DNA of 61,879 nt from CAZTCJ01 sp964612085 (GTDB lineage Bacteria > Pseudomonadota > Alphaproteobacteria > JAJFIK01): contig CAZTCJ010000013.1 in NCBI GenBank assembly GCA_964612085.1, positions 1 to 61,879 on the forward strand, read 5' to 3'. This document shows positions 10,091 through 19,469 of the stretch, piece after piece; the first letter of the stretch is position 1; the number at the start of each line of letters is the position of its first letter. The position numbers and the translations under genes were made by a program. The notes beneath the pieces are model-generated. The model was not told the DNA's origin, searched no databases, and saw only the letters and a program-made list of their open reading frames with translations.

Positions 10091-10117
10091 CCGGAAGGGG
10101 TTACAAACCCCTTCCGG
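10091..10117. repeat. Palindromic hairpin, copy 2
   Basis: A 12-bp perfect inverted repeat (CCGGAAGGGGTT, ACA loop, AACCCCTTCCGG) lies 14 bp beyond the stop of the minus-strand hydrolase gene. It is nearly identical in sequence to the copy at 9967-9991. The two flank an otherwise empty convergent intergenic region, one near each gene's 3' end. Confidence 0.75.
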
Positions 10118-10130
10118 CTTCTTGTATTTC

Positions 10131-11498
10131 CTACTCTCCCCCTTCCGGTCTTGCGTGGCCCGTCAGCCAACTGACGGCCAGGTCGTAAAAAGCCGGGCTG
10201 GGTGTGCCCTTGAAGGCGTTCTCGAAACTGGCTTCCAGCGTTTCATGGGTGGTGAAGCCGTGATCCATGCCGTCGAGCACCACGAACAGGGTCTCGCCCG
10301 CCCCGTGGCGTTTGACGATCTCCTTGATCATACGGTGATCGCTTTCGGACGCCACCCAGTCGAACTCTCCGTGAACGGAGAGCACATGGCCCTGGAAGCG
10401 GCCCCAGGCCGTGGCCAGGTCGCGATTGTCCAGCTCCTGATGGAAGGTGTAGTGCCGCCCGGCGAAGCGGCTCAGATCCTCGCCCAGAAGCGGTTTCAAC
10501 GCCTCCACAAGCTCGGGCTCAGCTTGCGCGATCTGCTCGGGCGTCTCGCCCAGGATCAGCAGCCGCGCGAAATAGCGCCGCCACAGGCGCATGGTGGTGT
10601 CGATCTGTTGCGGGTCTTGCCCTTGCAAGATCCACCGCTCCCGGAAGTTATTGACCGTATAGTCGAACCAGGGCTGCACGCCCGTGCCGAAGGTGACGAT
10701 CCCCGCAAGCTCTTGTTCCAGCGAGACCAGCGGCGCCTGGATGCCGCCCATGGAAATACCGATGGCATAAAGACGGTCCGCGTCGATATCGTCGGCCGCC
10801 CCAAAGGCTTCCAGACCGAGGCTCAGCGCCGCCACTTCCCGGTCAAAACCGCCTTCATCGCAGGCCGTGCCTTCAGAGTCGCCCACGCCCGGCTTTTCCA
10901 CCCTGAGCGTGGCGAAGCCCCGGCCGTTCAGGCGGCTGATGATCTCCGTATAGGGATGACCGTCCTGCAAAAGCGTCTCGACGCTGGCGCAGGGAATGCC
11001 CTGGATGACGAGCACGCCGGGGATCTTGCCGTCCACCGCCAGGGGACTCTCAGCCTCGGGCCGCGTGACGAGGGTGCGGATACCCGTGCCATCGCCGAGC
11101 CGCACGGAGCCGTAGGTCACGGTGCCGCCCGAAAGCGTCTCCCGGGGCCGCTCGCCCGGCACGATGGTGAGATTTTCAAGCGCCCCGTCCCGCTCGACGG
11201 TCAAGGCCACTTCCGCGCCCGCGTCGAGCCGGGCCGCCGCCGCGCTGAAGGCCTCGAAAGACGGGATTTCCGTCCCGTTCAGAGAGACCACCAGATCGCC
11301 GGTCTCCAGGCCCGCATCCGCGCCCGGCCCGTCCGGCATCAGATCGGCAACCGCAAGCCGTCCCGCATCGGTCGTTTCCACTTTGACGCCCAGCATCCCC
11401 CGCCGGGGCAAATCGTCATCGGCGAGCGCCGGCACAATGCCGAGCCCAAGGGAAACCAAGCCCGCAACACCCCTCAGAAGCCACCAACGCTTACTCAT
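10131..11498 (-). CDS. Secreted alpha/beta hydrolase with N-terminal PDZ domain
   Basis: This 455-residue protein begins with a signal sequence ending in PALA (about residue 26). A PDZ-like domain spans roughly residues 32-115 (RRGMLGVKV, then AGLETGDLVVSLNGTEI). An alpha/beta hydrolase domain spans roughly 130-450. The nucleophile is Ser249 in GISMGG, the acid is probably Asp in HGEFDW, and the base is His in GMDHGFT. It is likely a periplasmic or exported esterase/peptidase; the substrate is unknown. The ATG at 11498 is preferred over 11519 because GGAGG precedes it by seven bases. It is divergent from the RND efflux operon. Confidence 0.85.
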   Translation of the reverse strand: MSKRWWLLRGVAGLVSLGLGIVPALADDDLPRRGMLGVKVETTDAGRLAVADLMPDGPGADAGLETGDLVVSLNGTEIPSFEAFSAAAARLDAGAEVALTVERDGALENLTIVPGERPRETLSGGTVTYGSVRLGDGTGIRTLVTRPEAESPLAVDGKIPGVLVIQGIPCASVETLLQDGHPYTEIISRLNGRGFATLRVEKPGVGDSEGTACDEGGFDREVAALSLGLEAFGAADDIDADRLYAIGISMGGIQAPLVSLEQELAGIVTFGTGVQPWFDYTVNNFRERWILQGQDPQQIDTTMRLWRRYFARLLILGETPEQIAQAEPELVEALKPLLGEDLSRFAGRHYTFHQELDNRDLATAWGRFQGHVLSVHGEFDWVASESDHRMIKEIVKRHGAGETLFVVLDGMDHGFTTHETLEASFENAFKGTPSPAFYDLAVSWLTGHARPEGGE

Positions 11499-11683
11499 GG
11501 TTGAACCTCCGTCACTCATGCCTCATTCAACGGTCGTCCGCTGTGCTTTCTCTTCAACACTCATTCTATAGTGTTCTAAATCATCAACAAAAATGCGGTC
11601 ATTTTGATACTCCGCCTTGTGCCGAACAGGTATCGTGGGCGCTTGTGAGGGCAAAATCAAAAACCAAAAAGGCTAGGGGTATT

Positions 11684-13153
11684 GTGACTGACGTGGGGGT
11701 CGAAGTGACGGATCGCGCGAAAAAGGGGGCCATCGGCCGTCTGATCGTGACGGTCCTGATGGCGCTCGGGCTGGCGGGCTGTTTCGGTCCGGCCTTGCGG
11801 GACGGGCCTGCGGCCGTGCCCCGGGCGCCGGATGTCTGGCAGGCCGCCCTCGATGCCACCAGGCCTTTGCCGGAAAACTGGCTCGACACGTTCGAGGACG
11901 ATCATCTAAAGGCGCTGGTCGCCGAAGCGCAGCTTTACAACAACACGATCTTGGAGACGGCCGCCCGCTACGATGCCGCCGTCGAAGCCGCCCGCGCGAG
12001 CGGCGCCGTGCTGGTGCCATCCATCGACGCAACGGCCGATGGCGGACGCTTCCGGTCCTCGTTCGAAAATGGCGCGGGGCCTGATAACGCGGCCAGTTCC
12101 TCCCTGTCGGTCGGTTTGCAGGCATCCTGGGAACTCGATCTGTGGGGCCGTCTGCGCAACCGGGTGAACGCGGCGCGCGCCGATGCGCGGGCCTCGGAAG
12201 CGGATCTCGAAGCGATCGAACTGTCCATCGCCGGGCAGACGGCCATTGCCTGGTTCAACCTGCTGGAAGCGCGTCTTCAACGGGAACTGTCCGAGCGGGA
12301 CGTGGACAACCGGGAACGGACGCTCAACATCATCACCCGGCGCTATATCCGGGGTGTGTCCGAAAGCCTCGATCTGCGCCTGGCCCGAAGCGACCTGGCC
12401 GGACGGCGCGCGGTGCTGGCCTCGAGCCGGCAAGCGGAAGAAGAAGCGGCCCGGGCGCTCGAGATCCTGTTGGGCCGCTATCCCCTGACCGCCGTTCGGA
12501 AGGTCGAGGCCCTGCCGCCCCTGCCCGCGCTCGACGGCAAGGGACTGCCCGTCGAAATCCTGACCCGGCGCCCGGACCTTCTGGCCGCCGAGGAACGCCT
12601 GCTGGCCGCGGGCCTGCGGGCGCGGGAAGCGCGCAAGGCCTTGTTGCCGCGCCTGACCCTGACCGGATCGATCAACGCCAGCGACAGTTCGATCGGCGAG
12701 CTGTTCGACGCGGAACGTATCGCGGGCAATATTATCGGCGGCCTGCTGCAGCCGGTGTTCCGGGGCGGCCAGTTGCGTGCCACCGCCCGTCAGCAGCGGG
12801 CCTTGGCAGAAGCGGCCCTTTACCGTTATGTGGACACGGCGCTCAGGGCCTATCTGGAAGTGGAAAACGCACTGCGGGCCGAAAGCTATCTGGCCGAGCG
12901 CGAAGCGGCCTTGATCGTGTCCTTCGAGGAAGCGGTCGGCGCCGAAGACCTGACGTTGCGCGACTACAGCCAGGGCCTGACGTCGATCTTCAACCTGCTC
13001 GACTCAAAATCGCGCCGGATCAGCGCGGAAGGGGCGTTGATCTCGGTACGCCGCGCCCGCCTCGTCAACCGGGTCAATCTGCATCTGGCGGTGGGCGGAT
13101 CCTTTTCGGCGGATGGCATCACGCCCGCGCGCCTGATTGAAACGCGGTCATAA
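11684..13153 (+). CDS. Outer-membrane efflux lipoprotein (TolC/NodT family)
   Basis: This protein of about 489 residues has a lipoprotein signal with lipobox LAGC, so it should be lipidated and sit in the outer membrane. Two OEP repeats follow, with the conserved stretches SWELDLWGRLRN and LTRRPDLLAAEERLLAAGLR that define NodT/OprM-type channels. The start is uncertain. GTG at 11684 (AGGGG just upstream) and GTG at 11705 both give a plausible signal peptide; the same frame is open further upstream without coding character. It is the first gene of the efflux operon, 26 bp before the adaptor gene. Confidence 0.88.
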   Translation: MTDVGVEVTDRAKKGAIGRLIVTVLMALGLAGCFGPALRDGPAAVPRAPDVWQAALDATRPLPENWLDTFEDDHLKALVAEAQLYNNTILETAARYDAAVEAARASGAVLVPSIDATADGGRFRSSFENGAGPDNAASSSLSVGLQASWELDLWGRLRNRVNAARADARASEADLEAIELSIAGQTAIAWFNLLEARLQRELSERDVDNRERTLNIITRRYIRGVSESLDLRLARSDLAGRRAVLASSRQAEEEAARALEILLGRYPLTAVRKVEALPPLPALDGKGLPVEILTRRPDLLAAEERLLAAGLRAREARKALLPRLTLTGSINASDSSIGELFDAERIAGNIIGGLLQPVFRGGQLRATARQQRALAEAALYRYVDTALRAYLEVENALRAESYLAEREAALIVSFEEAVGAEDLTLRDYSQGLTSIFNLLDSKSRRISAEGALISVRRARLVNRVNLHLAVGGSFSADGITPARLIETRS

Positions 13154-13179
13154 GCTCTGGGGCTTGGGGAGACAGACCA

Positions 13180-14373
13180 ATGAGACGCATTCCCGTCATC
13201 TTCGGCACGATCGGCATGATCGTGCTGACCGTGTTTGGCTTCATGGCCCTGAACTCGATGGCGCCAAAGCCCGAGCGGAACGAGGAAGCCGCCGAACAAT
13301 CCGTGGGCGTCTTTGTCGAAACGGTCAAACGCCAGCGCGTCATCCCGAATGTGACGACCCAGGGCGAAGTCAGGGCCCGGACGGAAATCGACCTGTTTCC
13401 CCAGATCACCGGGCGCATCGCGGAGGTCGCCCCGGAATTCCGGGCCGGCGGTATCTTCAAGAAAGACGACGTGCTCGTGCGCATCGAGGAGGCCGATTAC
13501 GAACTCAATGTGATCCGCTCCAAGGCGCGGGTGGCCGATGCGGAACAGGCCATGGTGCGCGAAGAAGCCGAAGCCGAGATGGCGCGGCGCGACTGGGAAG
13601 AGCTGGGGGCCGGCGGCGAAGCGACGCCGCTGACCTTCCGCGAGCCGCAACTGGCCCAGGCCCGCGCCAATCTCGAAGCGGCGCGCGCCGACCTGGCGGA
13701 TGCGGAACTCGACCTCGACCGCACACGGATCATCGCGCCGTTCAACGGCCGCGTGCGCCTTCAGGAAGCCGATCTCGGTCAATATGTGGCGCCGGGCACC
13801 CGGCTCGGCCGCATCTTCGCCACCGACATCGTGGAAATCCGCTTGCCGCTGACCGACCGGGAAATGGGCGTGGTCGGATTGCCCATCGGCTATACCGCGC
13901 CGCCGGGCGGCGGGCCCAAGGTCACCCTGTACGCGACGGTGGCCGGCGAGCCCCATGAATGGACCGGCGAGATCGTCCGCACAGACAGCGCCATCGACAG
14001 CGATACGCGGGTCCTGCAGGGCATCGTCGAAGTGCGCGACCCTTACGGGGCGTCCGCCGACGGGGATGCGCCGCTTGCCGTGGGCCTGTTCGTCACCGCC
14101 AGCATTCCCGGCAGGCCGATCGAGGACGCCCTCGTCATCCCGCGCGCGGCCCTGCGCAGCGGCAATCAGGTTTACATGGTCGATGCGGACAACCGGCTCG
14201 ACAAGCGCATCGTCGATATCGCCTTCACGGAAGAAGACCGGGTCGTGCTCGAAGGCGGCCTTGAGGAAGGCGACAAGGTCATCGTCTCACCCATGCAGGC
14301 ACCGCCCCAGGGCCTCAAGGTCAATCCGGTGCCCGCCGGTCAGGATACAGACGATGGGGAGAGCACGCCATGA
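13180..14373 (+). CDS. RND efflux periplasmic adaptor (membrane fusion protein)
   Basis: This 397-residue protein has an N-terminal membrane anchor (residues about 5-25). Next comes an HlyD/AcrA-type layout: a lipoyl half-motif, a coiled coil rich in Ala/Glu/Arg (about 105-170), the second lipoyl half with DLDRTRIIAPFNGRVRL, and a beta-barrel. It bridges the inner-membrane pump and the outer-membrane channel. GGGGAG precedes the ATG. Its stop overlaps the pump start by 4 bp (ATGA), which implies coupled translation and stoichiometric assembly. Confidence 0.92.
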   Translation: MRRIPVIFGTIGMIVLTVFGFMALNSMAPKPERNEEAAEQSVGVFVETVKRQRVIPNVTTQGEVRARTEIDLFPQITGRIAEVAPEFRAGGIFKKDDVLVRIEEADYELNVIRSKARVADAEQAMVREEAEAEMARRDWEELGAGGEATPLTFREPQLAQARANLEAARADLADAELDLDRTRIIAPFNGRVRLQEADLGQYVAPGTRLGRIFATDIVEIRLPLTDREMGVVGLPIGYTAPPGGGPKVTLYATVAGEPHEWTGEIVRTDSAIDSDTRVLQGIVEVRDPYGASADGDAPLAVGLFVTASIPGRPIEDALVIPRAALRSGNQVYMVDADNRLDKRIVDIAFTEEDRVVLEGGLEEGDKVIVSPMQAPPQGLKVNPVPAGQDTDDGESTP

Positions 14374-17300
14374 ACGGCATCGTCGCCTGGTGGGCCCGCA
14401 ACACCGTCGCCGCCAACCTCCTGATGGTCGGCATTATCGTGGCTGGCATGCTGGGCTTTGCCCGCATGGAACGGGAAGTGTTCCCGACCATCCAGCTCAA
14501 CTGGGTCGAGATCAATGTCTCCTGGCCGGGCGCGGCGCCTCAGGAAGTCGAAGAACAGATCATCATCCGGATCGAGGAATCGCTCGCCGATCTCGACAAT
14601 ATCGAACGCCTGCGCTCCTTCGCCGGGGAAGGCAGCGGCACGGTCTATGTGGAAGCCGATCCGCGCATCGATATCGGCAATTTCATCAATGAGGTGAAGC
14701 TGCGGGTCGATGGCATCGCCGGCCTGCCCCGGGACATCGAACCGCCACGGGTGCGCGAAATCCTGACCCGGAACGAATTGATCCGTCTCGCGGTCTATGG
14801 CGAAGCCGATGAACGGACCTTGACCCGGACCGCGCAACGGATCCGGGACGAAGTTGCGCTCTTGCGCGGCGCCTCCATCGTGGAGCTGTTCGGCTCCCGC
14901 CGCGAAGAGGTCTCGATCGAATTGTCGGAAGAGGCCATGCGCCGCTATGGCCTGTCCTTCGACGATGTGGCCCAGGCCATCCGCGAAAGCTCGCTCAATC
15001 TGTCGTCGGGCCGGGTCCGCACGGAAACCGGCGAAGTGCAGTTGCGCGCGCGCAATCTTGCCGACACCCAGGCCGAGTTCGAGCGGATCATCGTGCGCCA
15101 GACCGATGACGGCGCGATCATCCGTGTCGGCGACGTGGCCGAAGTGATCGACGGTTTCGAGGATGTGAATCTCGACGCCACCTTCAACGGTCAGCCCGCC
15201 ATTCTCGTCCAGGTGATGACGAGCGAACAGATGAATGTGGTGCAGACCTCGGAGTCCGTGCGCAAATGGTTGGAGACGGCGAACGAAAACCTGCCCTCAG
15301 GCGTCAGCGTCGATCTGTGGTGGGATTCCTCGAAAGTCTATTTCGACCGTATGGAGACGATCTCGAACAGCGCCTTTATCGGCCTCCTGCTTGTCTTTAT
15401 CGTGCTGATCCTGTTCCTCAGGCCCAAAGTGGCGATCTGGGTGACCATCGGCATCGCCACGGCCTTTGCCGGCGCCTTTATCCTGCTGCCCGCGAATGAT
15501 GTCTCTCTCAACATGCTGTCGCTCTTCGCCTTCCTTTTGGTGATCGGCGTGGTGGTGGACGACGCCATTATCGTGGGCGAGAAGATTCACAGCCGGGTCG
15601 AGGAAGGCGACAACGGTCTGGATGCCGCCGTGCTGGGCACGCAACTGGTCCTTAAACCGGTGATCTTCGCGGTGCTGACGACCATCATCGCCTTTCTGCC
15701 CTGGCTGTTCCTCTCCGGCATCGACGTTCAGATCACCCGGCAGATTTCGATCATCGTGATCGCCGCCTTGAGCTTCTCGCTCATTGAAGCGCTGCTGATC
15801 CTGCCCGCTCACCTGTCGAAGATGAAACCGCAGGACCAGACATCGTTCTTCACACGGTTTCAGGGCAAGATCGCCGACAGCATCGTCACCTTCGCGCGGG
15901 TCTTCTACCGGCCCGTGGTCGAATTCGCCGTCCTGCACCGCTATTTCACCAGCAGCGTCTTCTTTTTCTTCCTGATGATGAGCATCGGCCTGATCTCGAG
16001 CGGCATTCTGGCATTCTCCTTCATGCCGGAAATCGAGGACGAGCAGATCGCCATCAATGTGACCCTGCCCGAAGGCACGCCCTATTCCCGCGCCCTCGAT
16101 ATTCTGGGACAGCTTCAGGAAGCTCAACGCAAGCTGACGGAGGAAGTGAACGAGGCCGCCGGGGAAGGCCGGGAAGGCAAGCTGATCGACAACTGGTATA
16201 CCCGCGCCCGCGACGGCAGCGTGCTGGCGCTGGTCCAGCTTGCCCCTTCCGAAGAACGCGACATGTCCGCCAAGGAGGCGGCACTACGCCTGCGCGAACT
16301 GATCGGCGATATTCCCGATGCGGAAGACATCAGTGTCGATTTCACCATCAACAGTCAGGACCCGGGCATCTATCTGGCCGTCAATGCGCCCGATCTCGAT
16401 GTGCTGCGCGCGGCGGTCGAGGATCTGAAAGCCCAGTTGCGCACTTATGACGACGTCTACGACGTGCGCGATAATCTTCAGAGTACGACGGATGAAATCC
16501 GCTTCATTCTGAAGCCCGGCGCCCAGCAGATCGGCATCACCCTCGGCGAGATTTCCCGCCAGGTCCGCCAGGCCTATTTCGGCGAGGAAGTGCAGCGCCT
16601 GCCCCGCGAAGGCAACGATGTGCGGGTTTTCGTGCGCTATCCGCGCAGCGAACGCCAATCCCTGCAAAGTCTGGAAAACTTCCGGATCCGGACGGCCGAC
16701 GGTCGGCAGGTGCCGCTCTTCGCGGTGGCGGATGTGGAATATGCGCCGGGCCTGAGCCGCATTCAGCGCCGGGAGCGCCAGCGCGCCGCGACCATTTCGG
16801 CGGAACTGCGCGGCGACGTCTACCGCACGATCATCCGGGACCTGGAGGAAAACTTCTATCCCGAATGGGAGCGCAAATATCCCACCGTGACCCGGGGCGC
16901 GCTCGGGTCTGCCGAGGGTGAAGCGCGCTTCCTGGCCGAGATTCAGAGCCTTTACACCGTTGCGTTCTTGAGCATGTACGCGCTGCTCGCCATCGCCTTC
17001 CGCTCCTACTGGCAACCGCTGCTGATCATGACCGCCATCCCCTTCGGCTTCATGGGCGCGGTGTACGGCCATATGATTTTCGGCGTCCCCATGGCGCTGT
17101 TCTCCTATTTCGGGATCGCGGCCGCAGCGGGCGTGGTGGTCAACGACAACCTGGTGCTGGTGGATTCCGTCAACCGCATGCGGGCGGAAGGCAAAGGGGC
17201 GGTGGAGTCCCTCGTGGAATCCGGTGTCAGCCGTTTCCGGCCGATCATCCTGACCTCGGTCACGACCTTTATCGGCCTTGTGCCGATGATGGCCGAACGC

Positions 17301-17522
17301 TCCACCCAAGCCCAGTTCCTCAAACCGACGGTGATCTCGCTCGCCTTCGGGGTGCTGTTCGCGACCGCGGTGACCCTGCTCTTCGTGCCGGCGCTTTATG
17401 GCGTGGGCGTCGATATGGCCCGCATCGCCCGGCGGCTGTGGACCGGCGAAAAACAGCCCATGCTGGGCAAGGGCGCATCGGCCGATCATGGCTGGCATGC
17501 GGGCGGCAAGAACGACGAGTGA
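14370..17522 (+). CDS. RND-family efflux pump inner-membrane transporter
   Basis: This 1050-residue protein is the normal length of HAE1/HME-type RND pumps. Features in order: the first membrane helix with NLLMVGIIVAGMLG; porter loops; a block of helices around residues 335-490 containing VVVDDAIIVGEKI, the conserved proton-relay Asp pair of helix 4; the second porter loop; and a second helix block from about 870 with AAAGVVVNDNLVLVDS. With the adaptor and channel genes upstream it completes a tripartite pump driven by the proton gradient. The substrate is unknown; no regulator gene is adjacent. Its stop directly abuts the stop of the convergent DUF3667 gene. Confidence 0.95.
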   Translation: MNGIVAWWARNTVAANLLMVGIIVAGMLGFARMEREVFPTIQLNWVEINVSWPGAAPQEVEEQIIIRIEESLADLDNIERLRSFAGEGSGTVYVEADPRIDIGNFINEVKLRVDGIAGLPRDIEPPRVREILTRNELIRLAVYGEADERTLTRTAQRIRDEVALLRGASIVELFGSRREEVSIELSEEAMRRYGLSFDDVAQAIRESSLNLSSGRVRTETGEVQLRARNLADTQAEFERIIVRQTDDGAIIRVGDVAEVIDGFEDVNLDATFNGQPAILVQVMTSEQMNVVQTSESVRKWLETANENLPSGVSVDLWWDSSKVYFDRMETISNSAFIGLLLVFIVLILFLRPKVAIWVTIGIATAFAGAFILLPANDVSLNMLSLFAFLLVIGVVVDDAIIVGEKIHSRVEEGDNGLDAAVLGTQLVLKPVIFAVLTTIIAFLPWLFLSGIDVQITRQISIIVIAALSFSLIEALLILPAHLSKMKPQDQTSFFTRFQGKIADSIVTFARVFYRPVVEFAVLHRYFTSSVFFFFLMMSIGLISSGILAFSFMPEIEDEQIAINVTLPEGTPYSRALDILGQLQEAQRKLTEEVNEAAGEGREGKLIDNWYTRARDGSVLALVQLAPSEERDMSAKEAALRLRELIGDIPDAEDISVDFTINSQDPGIYLAVNAPDLDVLRAAVEDLKAQLRTYDDVYDVRDNLQSTTDEIRFILKPGAQQIGITLGEISRQVRQAYFGEEVQRLPREGNDVRVFVRYPRSERQSLQSLENFRIRTADGRQVPLFAVADVEYAPGLSRIQRRERQRAATISAELRGDVYRTIIRDLEENFYPEWERKYPTVTRGALGSAEGEARFLAEIQSLYTVAFLSMYALLAIAFRSYWQPLLIMTAIPFGFMGAVYGHMIFGVPMALFSYFGIAAAAGVVVNDNLVLVDSVNRMRAEGKGAVESLVESGVSRFRPIILTSVTTFIGLVPMMAERSTQAQFLKPTVISLAFGVLFATAVTLLFVPALYGVGVDMARIARRLWTGEKQPMLGKGASADHGWHAGGKNDE

Positions 17523-18488
17523 TCAGCCTGCGATGCTGTTGGACATGACCGACCAGCCGGCGGCGACCATCACGCCGACGCCGCCGATCACCAGCAGAAG
17601 GATGTAAAGGGTCATCAGCGGCACATAACGCAGGACCGTGCCGATCCAACTGCGCTGGTAAGCGATCTTCATGGCCATGAAGGTATAGCCCTGGACGAAG
17701 ACGGCGAAGGCGGCCAGCGTCCAGACCCGTCCGACACCGGTGAACTGGGTGAACAGCACGGTCAAGGACAGGGCGATCAAGGCGAAGGACTGGGCGTGGA
17801 ACGCGAAAATCAGATGTTCCACGAAATACCGCCGCCAGAAGAAGAGAGCCATCAGCAAGGCGAAGATCGTCACAAAGACAATCAGCAGGCGGGATAGCCA
17901 GATATTGACCTGCTCGTTGAACAGCGCCGGCTGGCGCAGGCCTTGCGAAATTGTATCGACAATGAAACGGCCCGTCTCCGAAAGCTCGACCTTCTGGACG
18001 GCCCGGTCCAGGATCTCCAAGGCCTTGGTATTCTCAGGCGTCAACTCCTTCGGATAGCGCACCAGAAAACTGGGATTCATATTGACGCCGATTTCCTTGT
18101 TTTCGAAAGCCGCATCGAATTCCTCTTGCGACATCTCAGCCACATTGTCCGGCGAGACCTGGACCGAGACGACGAGCACGCCGATATCGCTCAAGGCCAG
18201 GGTGAAGAAGCAGATCAGGCTGGCGAAGATGTAAAGGCGCAAGGGCGAGGAATAGGTCGTGCGCTTGCCGTCCCAATAGGCGCGGGTCAAAAAGCCCGGC
18301 CTGAAGAAGAAAGGGCCGACGGTGCGCACCACCCGGCTGTCCCAGGAGCTGAACTCGTCGATCATCTCGCCCAGAAAGGTGGGCACGGATTTTTGCAGCG
18401 GCTCCTGACGCTGCCCGCATTGGCAGCAATATTCACCGCCCGGCTCCGCACCGCAATTGGCGCAGCGCGCGGGGCCTGTCATCGCCAT
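17523..18488 (-). CDS. DUF3667-type membrane protein with N-terminal zinc ribbon
   Basis: This 321-residue protein opens with a four-cysteine zinc ribbon (CANCG...CCQCGQ). A DUF3667-like cytoplasmic segment (FLGEMIDEFSSWDSRVVRTVG) follows, and then about five membrane helices, with a periplasmic loop after the first. The start at 18488 lies inside the end of the PfkB gene, overlapping it by 10 bp (ATGGCGATGA), so it is translationally coupled to that gene. The function is unknown. The zinc ribbon may bind protein or nucleic acid. Confidence 0.82.
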   Translation of the reverse strand: MAMTGPARCANCGAEPGGEYCCQCGQRQEPLQKSVPTFLGEMIDEFSSWDSRVVRTVGPFFFRPGFLTRAYWDGKRTTYSSPLRLYIFASLICFFTLALSDIGVLVVSVQVSPDNVAEMSQEEFDAAFENKEIGVNMNPSFLVRYPKELTPENTKALEILDRAVQKVELSETGRFIVDTISQGLRQPALFNEQVNIWLSRLLIVFVTIFALLMALFFWRRYFVEHLIFAFHAQSFALIALSLTVLFTQFTGVGRVWTLAAFAVFVQGYTFMAMKIAYQRSWIGTVLRYVPLMTLYILLLVIGGVGVMVAAGWSVMSNSIAG

Positions 18489-19450
18489 TCGTCCGAGCGC
18501 TTGGCCTGTCCCGGCTCCGCTTTGATGACATCGTAAAGGCGCGCCACATCCTCGGCCCGCGCCAGTTCGGTGCCCGGCGTCAGGACAGCCGCCGCGCCCG
18601 TGGCCACCCCATAGCGGGAGGCATCGAACACGCTCCAGCCGTCGCACAGGGCTTTCGTCAGCCCCGCGACGAAACTGTCGCCCGCCCCCACCGTGCTCAC
18701 CACCTCGACTTTCGGCGAGCGGATCCGCTCAAAGCCGTCGGGCGTCACCACCAGCGCGCCCCGTTTGCCCAGGGTCACCACGATGATCTGCGCGCCCGTG
18801 CGCTCCAGGAGATCGAGCGCGCCCGCTTCTTCCCGGTCCTCCGACGCGGTGGAACCGTCCATCAGATCGCGCATTTCTTCTTCATCGAGCTTGAGAATGT
18901 GCAAGGGCGCGCCGATCGCGGCCTCGAGCGCGGCACCGGACGTATCGAGCACGAGTTTGGCGCCCGCCTTGGCGGTGACATCGGCGACACGCGCGAAGAA
19001 ATCCGCCGGTATGCCGGGCGGCAGGCTGCCGCTGGCGACCACATAGTGGCGGCCTTGCGCCAGCCGGGCGATCTCATCGAGCGCCCCTTGCCACTCGGCT
19101 TCGGTCAAATGGGGCCCCGGCATCACGAAGCGGTATTGGGTCTTTTTGGATCTTTCGAACACCACGACGCTCTGGCGGGTCGCGCCCGAAATCGGATAGG
19201 CATGGGGCTCGAAGCCAAGATCGTTCAACTGGGTGCAGAGCATGGCCCCGGTATGGCCGCCTGAGACCAAAAACGGCAGGCTGGAGCCGCCCAGAACCTT
19301 CATCATGCGCGAGACATTGATGCCGCCGCCGCCCGGCTCGAATGTGGGCTCGTTGGCGCGCAGTTTTTCGCGAGGAATGAGCGCCTCGACACCCGTCGTC
19401 ATATCGAGTGCCGGGTTCATGGTCACGGTCAGTGTGGATCCGATCGTCAT
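18479..19450 (-). CDS. pfkB: PfkB-family hexose-phosphate kinase (1-phosphofructokinase/phosphofructokinase-2 type)
   Basis: This 323-residue ribokinase-fold enzyme has the N-terminal NPALD motif and GGGGINVSR. It also carries the C-terminal signature VSTVGAGDSFVAG, whose Asp is the catalytic base and whose GAG forms the anion hole. NPALD with GGKG/GGGG-INVSR is typical of the phosphofructokinase-2, 1-phosphofructokinase and tagatose-6-phosphate kinase group. It would make a bisphosphate sugar from fructose-6-P or fructose-1-P. It sits 19 bp after the trehalose/GH65 fusion gene, so it may take the glucose-6-P derived there onward. The exact substrate is not certain. Confidence 0.88.
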   Translation of the reverse strand: MTIGSTLTVTMNPALDMTTGVEALIPREKLRANEPTFEPGGGGINVSRMMKVLGGSSLPFLVSGGHTGAMLCTQLNDLGFEPHAYPISGATRQSVVVFERSKKTQYRFVMPGPHLTEAEWQGALDEIARLAQGRHYVVASGSLPPGIPADFFARVADVTAKAGAKLVLDTSGAALEAAIGAPLHILKLDEEEMRDLMDGSTASEDREEAGALDLLERTGAQIIVVTLGKRGALVVTPDGFERIRSPKVEVVSTVGAGDSFVAGLTKALCDGWSVFDASRYGVATGAAAVLTPGTELARAEDVARLYDVIKAEPGQAKRSDEWR

Positions 19451-19469
19451 GATACGCCTCTTTCCCTTC

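Noticed and set aside
9967..10117. CRISPR repeats
   Set aside because: There are only two palindromes, their spacing is about 100 bp, and no cas gene is present.
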